Shown one piece after another: positions 1-11,375 of a DNA stretch of 64,000 nt (positions are counted from its first letter, which is position 1; every line of letters starts with the position of its first letter). The notes under the pieces are model-generated. The model saw only the letters and a list, made by a program, of their open reading frames with translations, was not told where the DNA came from and searched no databases. The stretch is from Zeus faber (taxonomy: Eukaryota > Chordata > Actinopteri > Zeiformes > Zeidae), in contig OY482847.1 of assembly GCA_960531495.1 (NCBI GenBank), forward strand, positions 21,892,066-21,956,065. The letters run 5' to 3'. Both the position numbers and the translations under genes were made by a program.

Positions 1-554
1 CGAGTGTACTGAAATGAAGTGAATTCAGTATTTGGGAGTGGATTATGCTGCTAATATCATGACAAACTGATCCAAACTTCTGCCGCTTCTGCGACTGTGA
101 CTGTTACCTTCCCACAATCATCCAAACACCATTGATATGCAATGGCAGCGTTCTTCTCATGTTCTTAGTAACAAGCTAGAAAGGGGAGCGTTTTCTTGTC
201 CCAGGATCCCAGCTGGCTCAGTTCACACTAGACAGTCGGGGACAAAAATGAACTTTGTGGATTTCCCAAATTGGATAAAATACCACACAATAAACGCGAA
301 ACTGCACCAGTTTGCTTTACGGCTTCGCAACTAGGTCTGCGCCAGACGCTCAAGCGAATAATATATCCATCTAGTTGTTGCAGTTATACAATTCACATGG
401 ATGCTGTTGCTAAGAAAGATAGTTGTTAACAAAGAAAAATACTCCAGACCGGTTCTCCGGGGCTAGGATATCGCCTTGACAAGGTAAAACGTTATTCTAT
501 ATAGAATAGGCGAAATAATTGTTAACAAAGAGTAAAACAAGGTTTTTTTGATTA
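1..554. other. no recognisable gene
   Basis: I see no supported gene or named repeat here. The only open frame (137-334, +) has no family resemblance I recognise. A short motif containing gttaacaaag occurs twice (about 425 and 520), so this may be part of an old unclassified repeat. Confidence 0.4.
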
Positions 555-740
555 ATTTCTTTCACTGCACTATAACGTCTATGCGTTCTATGTATCCTGT
601 TTTTTTAACTTCATGCAGTCTATGTCCTTTTATAATGTGTTTCTTTTCACTTTGTCTTAATGCTTATTATGTTTTATGTGAAGCACTTTGAATTGCCTTT
701 TTGTTTAAATGTGCTGAACAAATAAACTTGCCTTGACTAA
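555..740 (+). mobile_element. LINE/SINE 3'-tail remnant
   Basis: The stretch ending in gtgctgaacaaataaact followed by tgccttgac looks like the 3' end shared by many copies of a fish non-LTR retrotransposon or its SINE, where a 'gaagcactttgaattgcc' block precedes an aataaa-like end. No protein-coding part is attached, so it is a 5'-truncated insertion. The family assignment is from memory of fish repeats and would need a Repbase/Dfam comparison. Confidence 0.45.
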
Positions 741-1039
741 AACACCACAGCAGGTTTTTTTTTAATCAATTCCATTATTTTTCATTCCATAACTGCATAC
801 ACCAGCAACTCATATACTGGTCCATTTATAAGACAAGTAATCAAACACCATCAAGATCAAGTTGGTATGCAAAATAACTTTTTCCTGTTATTTTTATATC
901 TAATTCCACTACTTAGTAAAAGAATTGCAGAATCACGATTCTTACTGTGACGCAAATGGACACCTAATGAATCTTGATGGTGTAACAGATGATGCCATCC
1001 ATCTACAAATGTTGTTGCTTGTGGCCAATTGCCTTTCAG

Positions 1040-1040
<1 letters not shown>

Positions 1041-1120
<80 letters not shown>

Positions 1121-1197
1121 CGTGTGTGTGTGCGTGTGTGTGTGTGCGTGCATGCGCACGTGCGCGTGGGTGTGCGTGAGTGTGAGTGTGAGAGTGT

Positions 1198-1239
<42 letters not shown>
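1041..1239. repeat. (TG)n microsatellite, interrupted
   Basis: About 200 bases of TG dinucleotides, interrupted from about 1118 to 1200 by purine-rich variants (GGGTGCG, GCGCACG, GAGTGTGAG) before returning to pure TG. The open frames over it are poly-Cys-Val or poly-His-Thr and are artefacts of the repeat. Confidence 0.97.
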
Positions 1240-1241
<2 letters not shown>

Positions 1242-1560
1242 TACTGGTCTCTGTCCGGCCTGTTTTGGCAGTAAGAGTCTGTCTGTTGGTTGACCTGTCC
1301 CACCATCTGTTCCTGGGAAGGCTGTTGTACCCAGTTCTACCTATTCTCTTCCATGTCCATGAGTAAAACCATCTCTCCCTCCATCCCATCATTTATCCCT
1401 CCATTAATCCATCATCCTCGGTGCCAGCTGGTGATCTCTATGTACTGCACTGTGTGTGGATGGAAGACAGCAGCTCACACCCATATTCATACTTTTAGTT
1501 TCTCTCTCTGTGTAGTGTCTGATATGGACAGAAGAACAAACTTCTATTCTACATCGAGAT

Positions 1561-1783
1561 CAGCGGTTCTCAAACTCTTTTTTCATAGCGTACCTAAGAC
1601 CTTTTTTTCAGCTGAGTACCCCCTTCACTGACAATGGGAGAAAAAAAAAGAAATTCAACATCAATAATGTACTGTATGTGTGTCGTATGTGTTGTGCATT
1701 GTATATAACCAATATTTTTTTTAACACTTTTCTGAAAGACCAGTACCCCTAGGGGTACGAGTACCCCCATTTGAGAAACACTG
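1561..1783. mobile_element. hAT-like MITE
   Basis: A short non-autonomous element bounded by imperfect terminal inverted repeats: cagcggttctcaaac on the left and tttgagaaacactg on the right. Inside, 'gagtaccccc' and 'gggtacgagtaccccc' reproduce the inner part of the inverted repeats. The flanking eight bases are atcgagat (left) and atcttgat (right), a 6-of-8 match, consistent with the 8-bp target duplication made by hAT transposases. No coding capacity. Confidence 0.7.
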
Positions 1784-3330
1784 ATCTTGATCCCACACTG
1801 AGTCACACAATACACCTCATTTGCAAAAATCACAAATCATCATGGCCTGGTCTTTTTTTTCCCCAAAATATTGAAACTACACAGTATATAATAAGCTACT
1901 GATATTTGAGAGAATTTGGTGTGGGTTGGAAACCCCCATAATGACAGATAGATAGATAGATAAAGATAAAGCTAAATCTAGTGGTTTCATTCTTTCCAGT
2001 GTTTGAACCAAACAGAAGGTGTTGAAGACCGTAAATATTCAGATGCATAACAATAAATAAAAATGCAAAAACACACATTGCCTCCCTCCTCTACTCTGTT
2101 TATTCTACATTGTACTGCTGGATCACCAATTAAAAAGCAAACATCAATCTAATTTTCAAAAGCATTTACTAGCTGCTTCTCACAGATTAGACTGCTTCTG
2201 CTTCTTCTAATCTCTGCCGCTGCATCTATTTCCATATTTCTCCATTGCTCTCTTTTCTTGCTGGCATTATTTTTAACCATGCTAGTTGAACGCAAGTTTT
2301 TCCACAGAGGCCTGAAGGAATTCTACATTCTCTCACCTGTCTGTGGTGAACCATTCACCTATGAGTAATAAAAAAAGGGCAAAGTTATATATGAAGTTAG
2401 CACATAGGAGGCGAACTAAAGGAAAATAAAGTATTGTAGAATTTAAAGTGGTTATCCACAAGATAAGCCTATTTAGTTATTCATTTGTTGAAACCTCTCA
2501 TATTTGATACTTCATTCAGTCACCTGCAACAGCCATTTGTGTATTTCTATTATGCATGTGCTGCTCTATCTGCTGTCTCCATTGGTAGAAAATCGAAAAT
2601 TGATCCAAATGAGCATTTGGTTTTCGAACTTTGAAATCACAAGCAGGTTCACGATTCTCCCCGTATTTTTGTGCGCTGCGATGAGCTTCGCTTTCTCACT
2701 TTGTGTGCTGGAAAATGGCATAAGATTCGGAGGGTCTCAAAAAAAAGTGGTGAAAGATCACCTGAATCGAAATTAAAGATCCCACCCCAGCCAGGCGCGT
2801 CAGCCGAGGCGGGGGCTCGGGAGAACCACCCTCTCCGCTCGGTCCGTATATTCACTCATTTATATATTTATATTTACATTTATTTATATTTTTATTGCCT
2901 CGTTTATGTATTTCGGAATTCATTTCATAGGCATATTTATTTTTATTTGGGTGCTACGTTCACATACATCCTTTTTGTGCACGCAAGTGAATGAGATGAG
3001 TGCACTCCTACTCCGTCTGTTGTTCTACGGCGCAGGGGGTGCAGACCGGGACCGCGCCAGGCGACTTCTGCCGGACTGTCCCTTGCCCCATCGACTGTAT
3101 TCCGGCATTATCATGGCATGTGTGAAAAGGTGCATGACGGAAAATTCCCTGCATGTGTGAATAGTGAAACTCACTAGCAGTGCCGGAAAGGTTACCTGTT
3201 ATTTATCGGGAACTATGTGGAAAGGGGCCTGACAATGGCAATGGCATTTTTTGTGCGCTGCGGTGAGTTTTCAGTGCTGGAAAAAAAATACATTATATGT
3301 ATTTTTTTTACAGAATCCAGAATCCACGTT
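1784..3330. other. no recognisable gene; minor repeats
   Basis: Contains a short GATA run (about 1947-1962), AT-rich sequence and, at 2670-2850, a locally GC-rich patch. The motif tttgtgcgctgcg occurs at about 2668 and again near 3250, each followed by a 'gctggaaaa' block. This suggests two parts of one old repeat. No open frame resembles a known family. Confidence 0.4.
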
Positions 3331-3339
3331 TCGATTTGA

Positions 3340-3384
3340 TTCGATTTTCCATTTAAACATATTATGTTTAAATGGAAAATCGAA
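3340..3384. repeat. perfect 21-bp palindrome (hairpin)
   Basis: Two perfectly complementary 21-base arms (3340-3360 and 3364-3384) separated by a three-base loop. Complementarity continues imperfectly outward to about 3332 and 3393. The core is AT-rich (tttaaacat / atgtttaaa). It may be a cruciform-forming site or the fused ends of a small inverted-repeat transposon. Confidence 0.9.
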
Positions 3385-3999
3385 TTGAATCAGAATGGAG
3401 AATTGTGACATCCCTAATGAATATTCGCAAAAAAGAAAAGAAAAGTATCTCCACCACCTCGAGACCCCCAAATCAATCAATTTAAAATGATGTGTATGTG
3501 CAGGTAAATAGCGGAACATATTACAGTTTGGGTTTTTTGCCTCGTTGACCATGTTAATCTGAGAGGCTTGTGTCTCCACCTTCTGACTCGGTCCGAGTTG
3601 GGCCAAAACTACATTTGTCTCAGATGCAAGCACTAGATAGGTGCCCCATCTCTCTTTCCCTCACATGCTTTCTGTTTTTCTCTTACCCCCCCCCCCTCGC
3701 TCTCTCTCTCTCGCGCTCACACACACATACTGTAGCCACACACACGGTTTCACTTTCTCTCGGTCAAACCATTCATAATTGCAGCCTATTATTTGTAACT
3801 GTAGTAGATAACCAGACTAATTTCACAGTGAATTTGTGAATGTGCGTCTGTGCTCCTAATAACGGCCATTTACACTTGAAAACATGCAAGGATATAAAGT
3901 ACAGTGTGGCTTCTTTACACGTTTCACTCTGGACACAGTGTATTACGAGACTCTTTGGAGACAATGCAACAGGCTTGATAAGGACCGCTCCAAATGATC

Positions 4000-4331
4000 T
4001 ACAGGGACTCCTCACTTAACGACCTTCCTGTTTAACGACTTACGACCAGCTCTCCAACCAGTCTGTGTTGTGCGCTGTGTACAATACATAGCAGCGTCTA
4101 TACACTATATACACTATATACACTATATACACTATATACACTATATAGACCATTTACACTATATACACTATATACACTGTATACATGTCATCTCATCACC
4201 GTTCCCACAGTATGTCAGCATTCACTACACTAGCGTTCGCAATGGCCACGCCCCCTTACCGTGAAATAACACGGGTCCTCGCAACCTGGTCCTAGGAACG
4301 GAACTTGGTCGTTAAGGGTGGAGTACCTGTA
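4000..4331. mobile_element. MITE with 24-bp terminal inverted repeats
   Basis: The left end (4000-4023, starting tacagggactcctcac) and right end (4308-4331, ending ggagtacctgta) are inverted copies differing at only a few positions. The interior (about 4098-4180) holds a tandem array of the nine-base unit tatacacta. There is no transposase, so any movement would need a partner element. I could not define a clear target-site duplication or a superfamily. Confidence 0.65.
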
Positions 4332-5610
4332 CAGTACTGTAGCTCTTCTTCTACACCTGTAAACCAATAGAAGGATTGCTGTACTCAATTTAATGAGATA
4401 CCTCCTTAAAATGATAACTTACACACATATTGCTACATTATATACAACATTATTTGTTATATACTAAAGAATAAGAAAAATAATTTTAACAGCAATAAAG
4501 TGAAAACATAGCGATAATAAAGTGAACATAAATGTAATAATTAATTATAATGTCATGGACCACCCAGGACTATTGGCGACTTAAAGATTACAATACATTT
4601 TCTCACACCTTTGTCGGCTGTATTTGTTTATGCTATATTTGATCCATTTTTATTTGTTAATCTCTTGATCTCCCTTTGTTAATCTCCCTTCACACCAAAG
4701 TCATCCTCTGGTCATCATGATCACCTGCAGGAATCCCCGCTGTGCAGAGCCCGATCCTAGACCTTTGCTGCTGTGATGTTAATGAGCTGATACAGTACAT
4801 TGTTTGTTTACAGTGTAGTGTAAACATAATTACTGCTCTATTTTAACACGAGTGCCTTCCTTTCTCTCCACTCAATTTGAGATTGAGCCGGTTCACCGGT
4901 TGTCGCATTTAGCAAATAGTGAAATAACAAATCCTGCATAGGAGAGAAATTTGACGATCTATACATTATGTGTAGGTTGACTGCTTTGACATGCAAGCTT
5001 TTCGTCACTGTTACACTGCCGTAACAACCGTAAAAAACGCTCCATCTGCACCGAGACGGAGAGAAAGCGTGTTGAGACTTAAAGAAATGCAAGAGTTTTG
5101 GCGTTGCATACATCACGTCAGCCACACTTCAACACACAGGAATTTGGCCAAAATCACATCGTCGCAGACAAAACACAACCAGGGTTCACTTCAAAATTCA
5201 TACTGGCTCTTGTATTTGTTCATGGATTCATCCAAGATTTATACACAAAAAGCTCACTTTGGTCTAAGAGCTCTTCGGTTGGATCATTTTTGGCATCCCC
5301 TATTCAAATGTATGACCCTCCTAATGGTGTAGTGAGTCATACTGTATAACCCTAAAAGGATTTTCTGGATCCTAAAGCTGCTTTTCGACTGATTGGTGGC
5401 ATGCTGTTTCATACTGTGGTCTGGGGGGAGGGGTTGATTTTTTCTTCCAGTAAGGGAACAACGGCACATACAGTAAAGGACAGCTCCCCGTCAATACCAC
5501 TCCTCCTATATTTCAGTGAAAAAACATTTCCTCTCTAGCCTGGTGGCTGTCTGATTGATGTGAAAAGTCATCACATCATGGAGAACAGAAAATAAGGATG
5601 AACATGGTTC
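4332..5610. other. no recognisable gene
   Basis: AT-rich sequence with short overlapping open frames of no recognisable family. Nothing here can be supported as a gene. Confidence 0.4.
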
Positions 5611-5611
5611 T

Positions 5612-5985
5612 GTAGTGGGGAGTGGTTTTGGCACCATCTGCAGGTGGAGACAGCCAGCACTGGCGACCAAAAGGGGATGCACCTGCGGGAGATTGAGTAA
5701 TCAGCGGAGTCTTCAAAAGCTGCGGTTGTTTCACTCCTCTCGCCCTCTCCTGACAGCGAGGCTGGGTCGATGGGTTGTATTGCCCAGGTTTCTGACATTA
5801 GCACGGCACGGTCTGGTTTTCTGTGCCGGCCGCCTCCCAGTCCATCTCTGCCTAGCGCTCGACCGCAGCTTTCAAGGACCCTGCTATTTATCTCAATCTC
5901 CTGCGGCTGCCTCCCCTCTCGGTTGCCAGTGCTGGCTCTCTGCACCTGCAGGTGGCGCCAAAACCACTCCCCACTACCACGCGTA
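5612..5985. mobile_element. foldback element with ~120-bp inverted arms
   Basis: The left arm (about 5612-5735) and right arm (about 5865-5985) are inverted copies of each other. Both carry gtagtggggagtggttttgg at their outer ends, then a ctgcaggtg block, gccagcactgg, a gagattga block and an inner aaagctgcgg block. The intervening loop is only about 130 bases. The structure would fold into a long hairpin. Open frames on both strands (such as 5571-6035, -) are by-products of the symmetry. Confidence 0.8.
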
Positions 5986-7573
5986 GAAACTCTGAACAAG
6001 CCCTTTAACTCCACCTCCCGAGAGCACTGCAGCAACTCTGCATCACTTTGTCTTCTCCCCAGCAGAAAGCCAATCTTTCACACTAAATTAGCACTTACAT
6101 TGGTTTTGGCCAAAGTTTCCACACTTACCACAACGCTGTGACAAAATGGTTCATTTTAGTCTCTAAATGGCAGAGTAGCTGCTAGGGAATAGTTGCGCTT
6201 CATTAGCATAGACTGCCTGTGTAATATGATAAAGATTGAAAATTGGCAGCTGAATGATTTATAAACGGGGCAAAATCTCACGCTGCCTTTAAAGGAGCTA
6301 TATGTGAGGACTGAAAGAATGCAATAACATTTTTCACAGAAAACTGTGAACCCTAACCTAGGATAACAAGTGTGTACTCTAATTATCCAAAATAATTCAA
6401 ACATTGCACAAAAATATGTGCATGATAGCTTTATAAAATAAATAATTTAATCAACTGAATGACGTGAAAAAAATAGCAATGGAGGACTGACATCGCAGAC
6501 AACATTCTGAGCATATTTAGGTTGCCTATTGCCTTTTTTTTTACGTCCCCATATCAAATCACTTAAGCAAACAGTCCACAAAACACAATTGAAAATAAAC
6601 AACCAGAAAAAGATTTTTGAAGTTTATGCCACGAAGGAGAGACCACAAGCAGAGAATGACAAGCAGGCCTACACCACCACCACCTACCTACTCCCATGGC
6701 TGTTCAATTTTAACACGCTTCTATGCAAAATAACTTTGGATTGAGACAGATGTTGAGGAAAATGTTGGTGCACATAGCGGGGACACCCAACTTTGATTTA
6801 CAATTTTACACCATAGGTATGCAGAATTGTAGATTTCATGGCCATGGAGTGCAAACATTTCAGCACACCATTCCCTTTGCATTGCATATTCACACAAAAA
6901 ATATTGACCCTTGGCGCAGGAGCACTAATAAATATGTGGGAGATTCCTAAAACTGATTGTGTGCCTTTTAAAACAGCGATTGTTGCTCTTGAAATTGTTT
7001 TCTAACTACAATTACAGAGCACCTTTCTTCCATCCTATTTTTCTTTTGTCATATCATTTTTATCTCAATTTTCAACTTAACAAATATTGATGGTCTTGTG
7101 CTAGACCATTGAAAAAGTAATACTAATCGGAAAATTAAGCTTTTATCCAAAGAAATAAGTAGGCGAACTAGGTGCAGTGGAGGTGTTACAAAGAGTTTGC
7201 TTCACAGTGTTGAATGGACTGCTTTGCCTGTCTTCCAAGTAGATAATGAGGCCAGGATGACAGATGAGTCAAGAGGGCTGTGTAGTGTTCATTATTCTAA
7301 CTACACAGAGTGCTATCTGATGGTCCCTATAGAGATACACATTAAACTACTTTAATCAACTTTTAGAGGTGTAGACATCTGTTGCAGCTTTTAAGCACCT
7401 CAGCAGAGACTGGCAATGGAGTAATGTAAGCAGTCGATATAAACCAGGCTTCAGATGTATAAATTACCTTTTTTATTTAACTTTAATTTGACCAGGTTTG
7501 CCATCAAGACACAAGTTACATAGTTTTATACAGCAAAAAATATATATCTTAATCTAGGATTTTCTAAAATAGC
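5986..7573. other. no recognisable gene
   Basis: Unique-looking AT-rich sequence. Several short open frames exist (6156-6404 -, 6529-6744 +), but none shows a domain, signal peptide or splice context that I can support. Confidence 0.4.
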
Positions 7574-7705
7574 TTTTATTACAGAAAGACATTGCAAAAT
7601 GTAGTACGAATTCACAGAATATATTATATATATATTTTATATATATATATATATATTTTATTACAGAAAGACATTGCAAAATGTAGTACGAATTCACAGA
7701 ATATA
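7574..7705. repeat. 50-bp direct duplication around an AT microsatellite
   Basis: A 50-base block (7574-7623) beginning ttttattacagaaagac recurs at 7656-7705 with essentially no differences. The two copies flank about 30 bases of TA repeat. It looks like a recent local duplication, perhaps by slippage or repair across the AT-rich tract. Confidence 0.9.
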
Positions 7706-9650
7706 TTTCGGCCACTAATAGCACCATGAATTGTGTATCAATTCCCTTGCTATCTGCGCCGTATTAGCGTCCAAATCACAAAAGATATTGTGCAAATTAT
7801 ATACCAGCACAAACAGGGCCATAAGGTTTTGCTGCTGGGTGCAATTTGCCCTTGTTTTGCGCCGGATCGCTCCGATATCAATGTTGCAAAGTATAAATAC
7901 TGTAATGGCTTTGCACCAAGGACCCAGGCGGCAGGACAATGTCAGAGAGAAGGAGAAAAATTGGTATGAATGGCTCTGCGGATATGGCACAGGACGCAGA
8001 GCTTTTTTTGTTTTTGTAAATTAGGAAATAGGAAATAGAAAATAATACAAAAATAAAAACACGCCGCTTTTCTTTTGTCTTGTTTGGAAAATGGAGAAAC
8101 TGGGAAAGCCCAAATGCATAATTGGGAGTGTGTGGAGCAAAGCACGCCACTCTCTGCGCTTCGCACCGACCGCTCCCTTTCCATTACGCATTTGCCCCCC
8201 CCATAGGGCATCTTGTGCCCTGCAACCAAATGCATAAGGGAGGGGGAGCGATATGGGGCCTCCCCCAGCATTGAATTCCGGGTTTATTCCTTAAACACAG
8301 GGGTATTTTTTACCCAATATTTGGCCTTAATACTCGTTTGCGAGGAGCTGTCTATGGTCCTGAGGCTTTAGGACATTGCAGCAGCAGTGTTGGAGGGACC
8401 ACTTTATCACTATTCCCCATAACTTTAATCTGTTTCAATATATTTTGAGTTGAATAGGAATTATTGAACCAGTTTTGTTAACGTTTGTAACACACTTTTT
8501 CTGGAATAAATGATTCAAAGTGTCAACAAGTTGCTTTTCGGAGTGCGTTTTGAAAACCACCGCAGTCTGTCATCGCTACCATAGGATGCCGTGACAGTAA
8601 TAATAATTATAATTATAATGTCAAAATATTTTTAACAGATCACTGGAAAGTCTGGGTGACACCCTTTACAAATGTGCTTAAATTGCACCAGCTAAAGTGC
8701 AGCGCTGCCTTTTTTAAATGTATTTTTTGGTCTCCGCTCAGTTACCACCAGCTCTGTGCAGACAGTAATAATTTCACTCAAACTGCGTGTGGCTTCTAGC
8801 GCTGATGTTTGTGAATTGGACGTTTTTTGTGAAGAGGTCATTTGCATAGAAAGGGGCCAATTTTGCGCCAAACGTATCTCGGCGCACCGCCCGCTATTTG
8901 CGTGGGAGCGCACTCGGGGTGCATTTCACCATTTTCCTTTAAATACATTATTTTGTTTTGCTATTTTGGTTAGTGCAGATATTTTTTTGTCATTTTAGAT
9001 GACTTTGTACTCTACAAAACTAACCTGTAGAAGCTGGGGCCATATTAATGGTAATTTCTCGTAACTATGCCTCATGAGCCGCGCACACACAACAGTTTGC
9101 AAGGACTAAACAATGCACGACCAAACAAAAGACTCCTGAGTCCTGACCGATTGCAGCAGCTGAAAGAAACAATACATTGTAGAAAATGTAAAACATCTGA
9201 AAAAAACAGATTGGCAGATTGTTGTAATATTGCATGAATAACAACTGTTGCGTTTACGTTTACTCACCATAATGCTATCTCCTAAAGGTGCTGTTTTAAG
9301 TCTGATCTTGATGTTGATAAATGTTGCTGTTGTTGTTGCCATTGTTGTGCATAAACCCATAATGACTCGGTTGATATATAGATTGAGAAACTTTGGGTGT
9401 GTTCTTTAAAATGACAAGACTTGACACACACACACACACACACTCTCATGGCGTTTTGGTCAATTAAGCTTCAACGTGACACTTACGACCATAGCTTATT
9501 GCTCTACTGAACTGGCAGGTGGAGAGGCTTGCCTTTGTCTTACCTTTATATCCATTTAGATAATGCACTTTACAGTGAATTAGACATACTGTATCTTGAA
9601 TGACGTGATTGTCTATATCTCTACAGATTATTATTATTTTTTTTTTGTAT
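7706..9650. other. unclassified MITE-like or old repeat sequence
   Basis: Two patches (about 7735-8000 and 8690-8945) share a flavour common in fish MITEs: gcgcc- and caaatcac/aattttgcgcc-type motifs in an AT-rich background. I cannot define ends or inverted repeats. No gene is supportable. A small (CA) run lies at 9425-9442. Confidence 0.3.
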
Positions 9651-9679
9651 GTACTCACTACACGGTATCCGTGTAACGT

Positions 9680-9969
9680 CACTGGGGTGTGAAATGCACC
9701 TGCTGCTCCCCGTTCGGACCGAACGCACCCGCGCGCGCGCGTGCCGGCACGGTAACGGACATCGGCGCGTGACCTTGTGCGTGTCGCCGCGCGCGGGGTC
9801 ATCCGCCCGCGACGCCCGGCGTGCGTGGCTGCGCCCGGCGTAGCAGGGGCACAACAAGTGCCGGGGTGCACCTCTCCCGGAAAGGACGCGCTCACAACGG
9901 GCTCCGCGCTCCCCCCCCCCGTCCACCGCCCTGTGCTCCGTGCTGCCGGTGCCGGTGCCGGTGCTGCCG

Positions 9970-10000
<31 letters not shown>
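9680..10000. promoter_or_regulatory. CpG-rich tract, possible CpG island
   Basis: About 300 bases rich in CG dinucleotides (runs such as cgcgcgcgcg, gtcgccgcgcgcgg) in an otherwise CpG-poor window. In vertebrates such tracts often mark promoters, but I find no TATA box, and no downstream exon on either strand that I can name. An open frame reading leftward (10064 to 9621, -) begins MSDAKNNDSDNDDDDDN, but its body is mostly the trinucleotide repeat and arginine-rich CpG translation, so I do not call a gene. Confidence 0.4.
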
Positions 10001-10015
<15 letters not shown>

Positions 10016-10047
10016 CGTCGTCGTCGTCGTTGTCGCTGTCGTTGTTT
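9963..10047. repeat. (GTT)n/(GTC)n trinucleotide repeat
   Basis: Roughly 50 bases of GTT repeats run into GTC repeats and mixed GTT/GTC/GCT triplets. On the minus strand it reads as poly-Asn/poly-Asp. This is a simple repeat directly abutting the CpG-rich tract. Confidence 0.95.
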
Positions 10048-10185
10048 TTAGCGTCGCTCATCAATGAAACATATGCGCCGGTCCCAGCGTGGTGCGGCGA
10101 TGACCCCCAGCATCAGGACCAACGCGGCACGCTCAAGGGCGTTTGGGAAACCAACGCGAGAGCTTGGAACCAGAAGTATTGGAGA

Positions 10186-10613
10186 CAGCGTGGATCCGCC
10201 AGAACCAGAAGCAGACAGCGTGGATCTATATGAACCTAATGGAGACTGGGTCCATCTGAACCTGAACCAGAAGCAGACAGCATGGATCCGTCTGAACCAG
10301 AACCAGAAGCAGACAGCATGGATCCGTCTGAACCAGAACCAGAAGCAGACAGCATGGATCCGTCTGAACCAGAACCAGAAGTAGAACAGACAGCATGGAT
10401 CCGTCCGAACCAGAAGCAGACAGCGTGGATCAATATGAGCCTCATGGAGAATGGGTCCATCTGAACCTGAACCAGAAGCAGACAGCCTGGATCCAGCATG
10501 GATCCATCAGAACCAGAAGCAGGCAGCATAGATCCATGGGAGACAGACAGCATGGATCCAGCATGGAGCCATCAGAACCAGAAGCAGACAGCATGGATCC
10601 ATCATGGATCCAG

Positions 10614-10647
<34 letters not shown>

Positions 10648-10655
10648 CAGCATGG
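10186..10655 (+). repeat. minisatellite with GGATCC in each unit
   Basis: Tandem array with a core unit of about 36 bases built from 'gcagacagcatggatccgt' plus 'ctgaaccagaaccagaa'. Perfect units lie around 10270-10380 and decayed or shortened units extend to about 10655, where the ccagaa hexamer itself runs in tandem. On the + strand the units keep frame and read as repeats of MDPSEPEPEADS (10282-10464), and another frame is also long. No signal peptide, splice site or partner exon is visible, so I treat it as non-coding unless transcripts say otherwise. Confidence 0.85.
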
Positions 10656-10889
10656 ATCCATTCATTGCCTACAGCCGGTATCTTTCTACTCACCTTTGTT
10701 GTCCTCCTCTGTGTTCAGATGCATGGCTCTCTGTCAAAGCCGGTTCCTCCCCCCCAACGAGGACTGAACGCTCACAAAAATATATTGATATTTATGTCTT
10801 ATCCCACTTATTCCACTTTCCACTTGTGCGTCCTCCTCGTCTGTTGCCGGAGCAGGTAGCCTAGGTGATGCTGGAGTGTGCGTGTATTT

Positions 10890-11337
10890 CCACTCCTTCT
10901 TCCTCCTCTCTCTCTCTCTCCCTCTCTCCCTCTCTCCCTCTCTGGTTGTGAGGAGGCGGCAGACGGGCGGGGTGATGTGGAAGAAGTCAGTAGTGGTGAA
11001 GCTACACTCTCAGCTGGAGACGCCGACCCGCGCGTCTCGGGTGCCGCCCGCTCCCCATGTCCCTTTCTTATGATATTTTATCCACGCTGCTATTTTTTTT
11101 TTTTTTATCAGCTAATGGAAGTAAGTGGTTTTCCTTGAGCGAGTGCAGACGCGGTCTCGGAGGAAGGGCGCACATTCAGAACATCATCCAGATGGAAGCA
11201 ATTGCAATGGAGGAAAAAATGCTCCTATGAACTCTTCCACCTCCTTTATAACATTACCTTATTAAAATAACATAAAAATAGAACAAATTAATGACGACTT
11301 TCAATAAAATATTGCACAATTTATAATAATAATAATA

Positions 11338-11375
<38 letters not shown>

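Noticed and set aside
1036-1392. Histidine/threonine or cysteine/valine repeat proteins over TG/CA tracts (also at 13.1-13.4, 15.1-15.6, 21.0-21.4, 23.0-23.5, 37.1-37.4 and 48.6-48.9 kb)
   Set aside because: These frames are translations of dinucleotide microsatellites in all readings, and none has a splice or promoter context.
4098-4180. Tandem array considered as a CRISPR-like or regulatory repeat
   Set aside because: The units are nine bases long, contiguous and without unique spacers, and they sit inside a MITE. CRISPR arrays are not expected in animal DNA.
10236-10553. Serine/glycine-rich minus-strand protein over the minisatellite
   Set aside because: The frame arises from a 36-base unit divisible by three, so several frames stay open on both strands.
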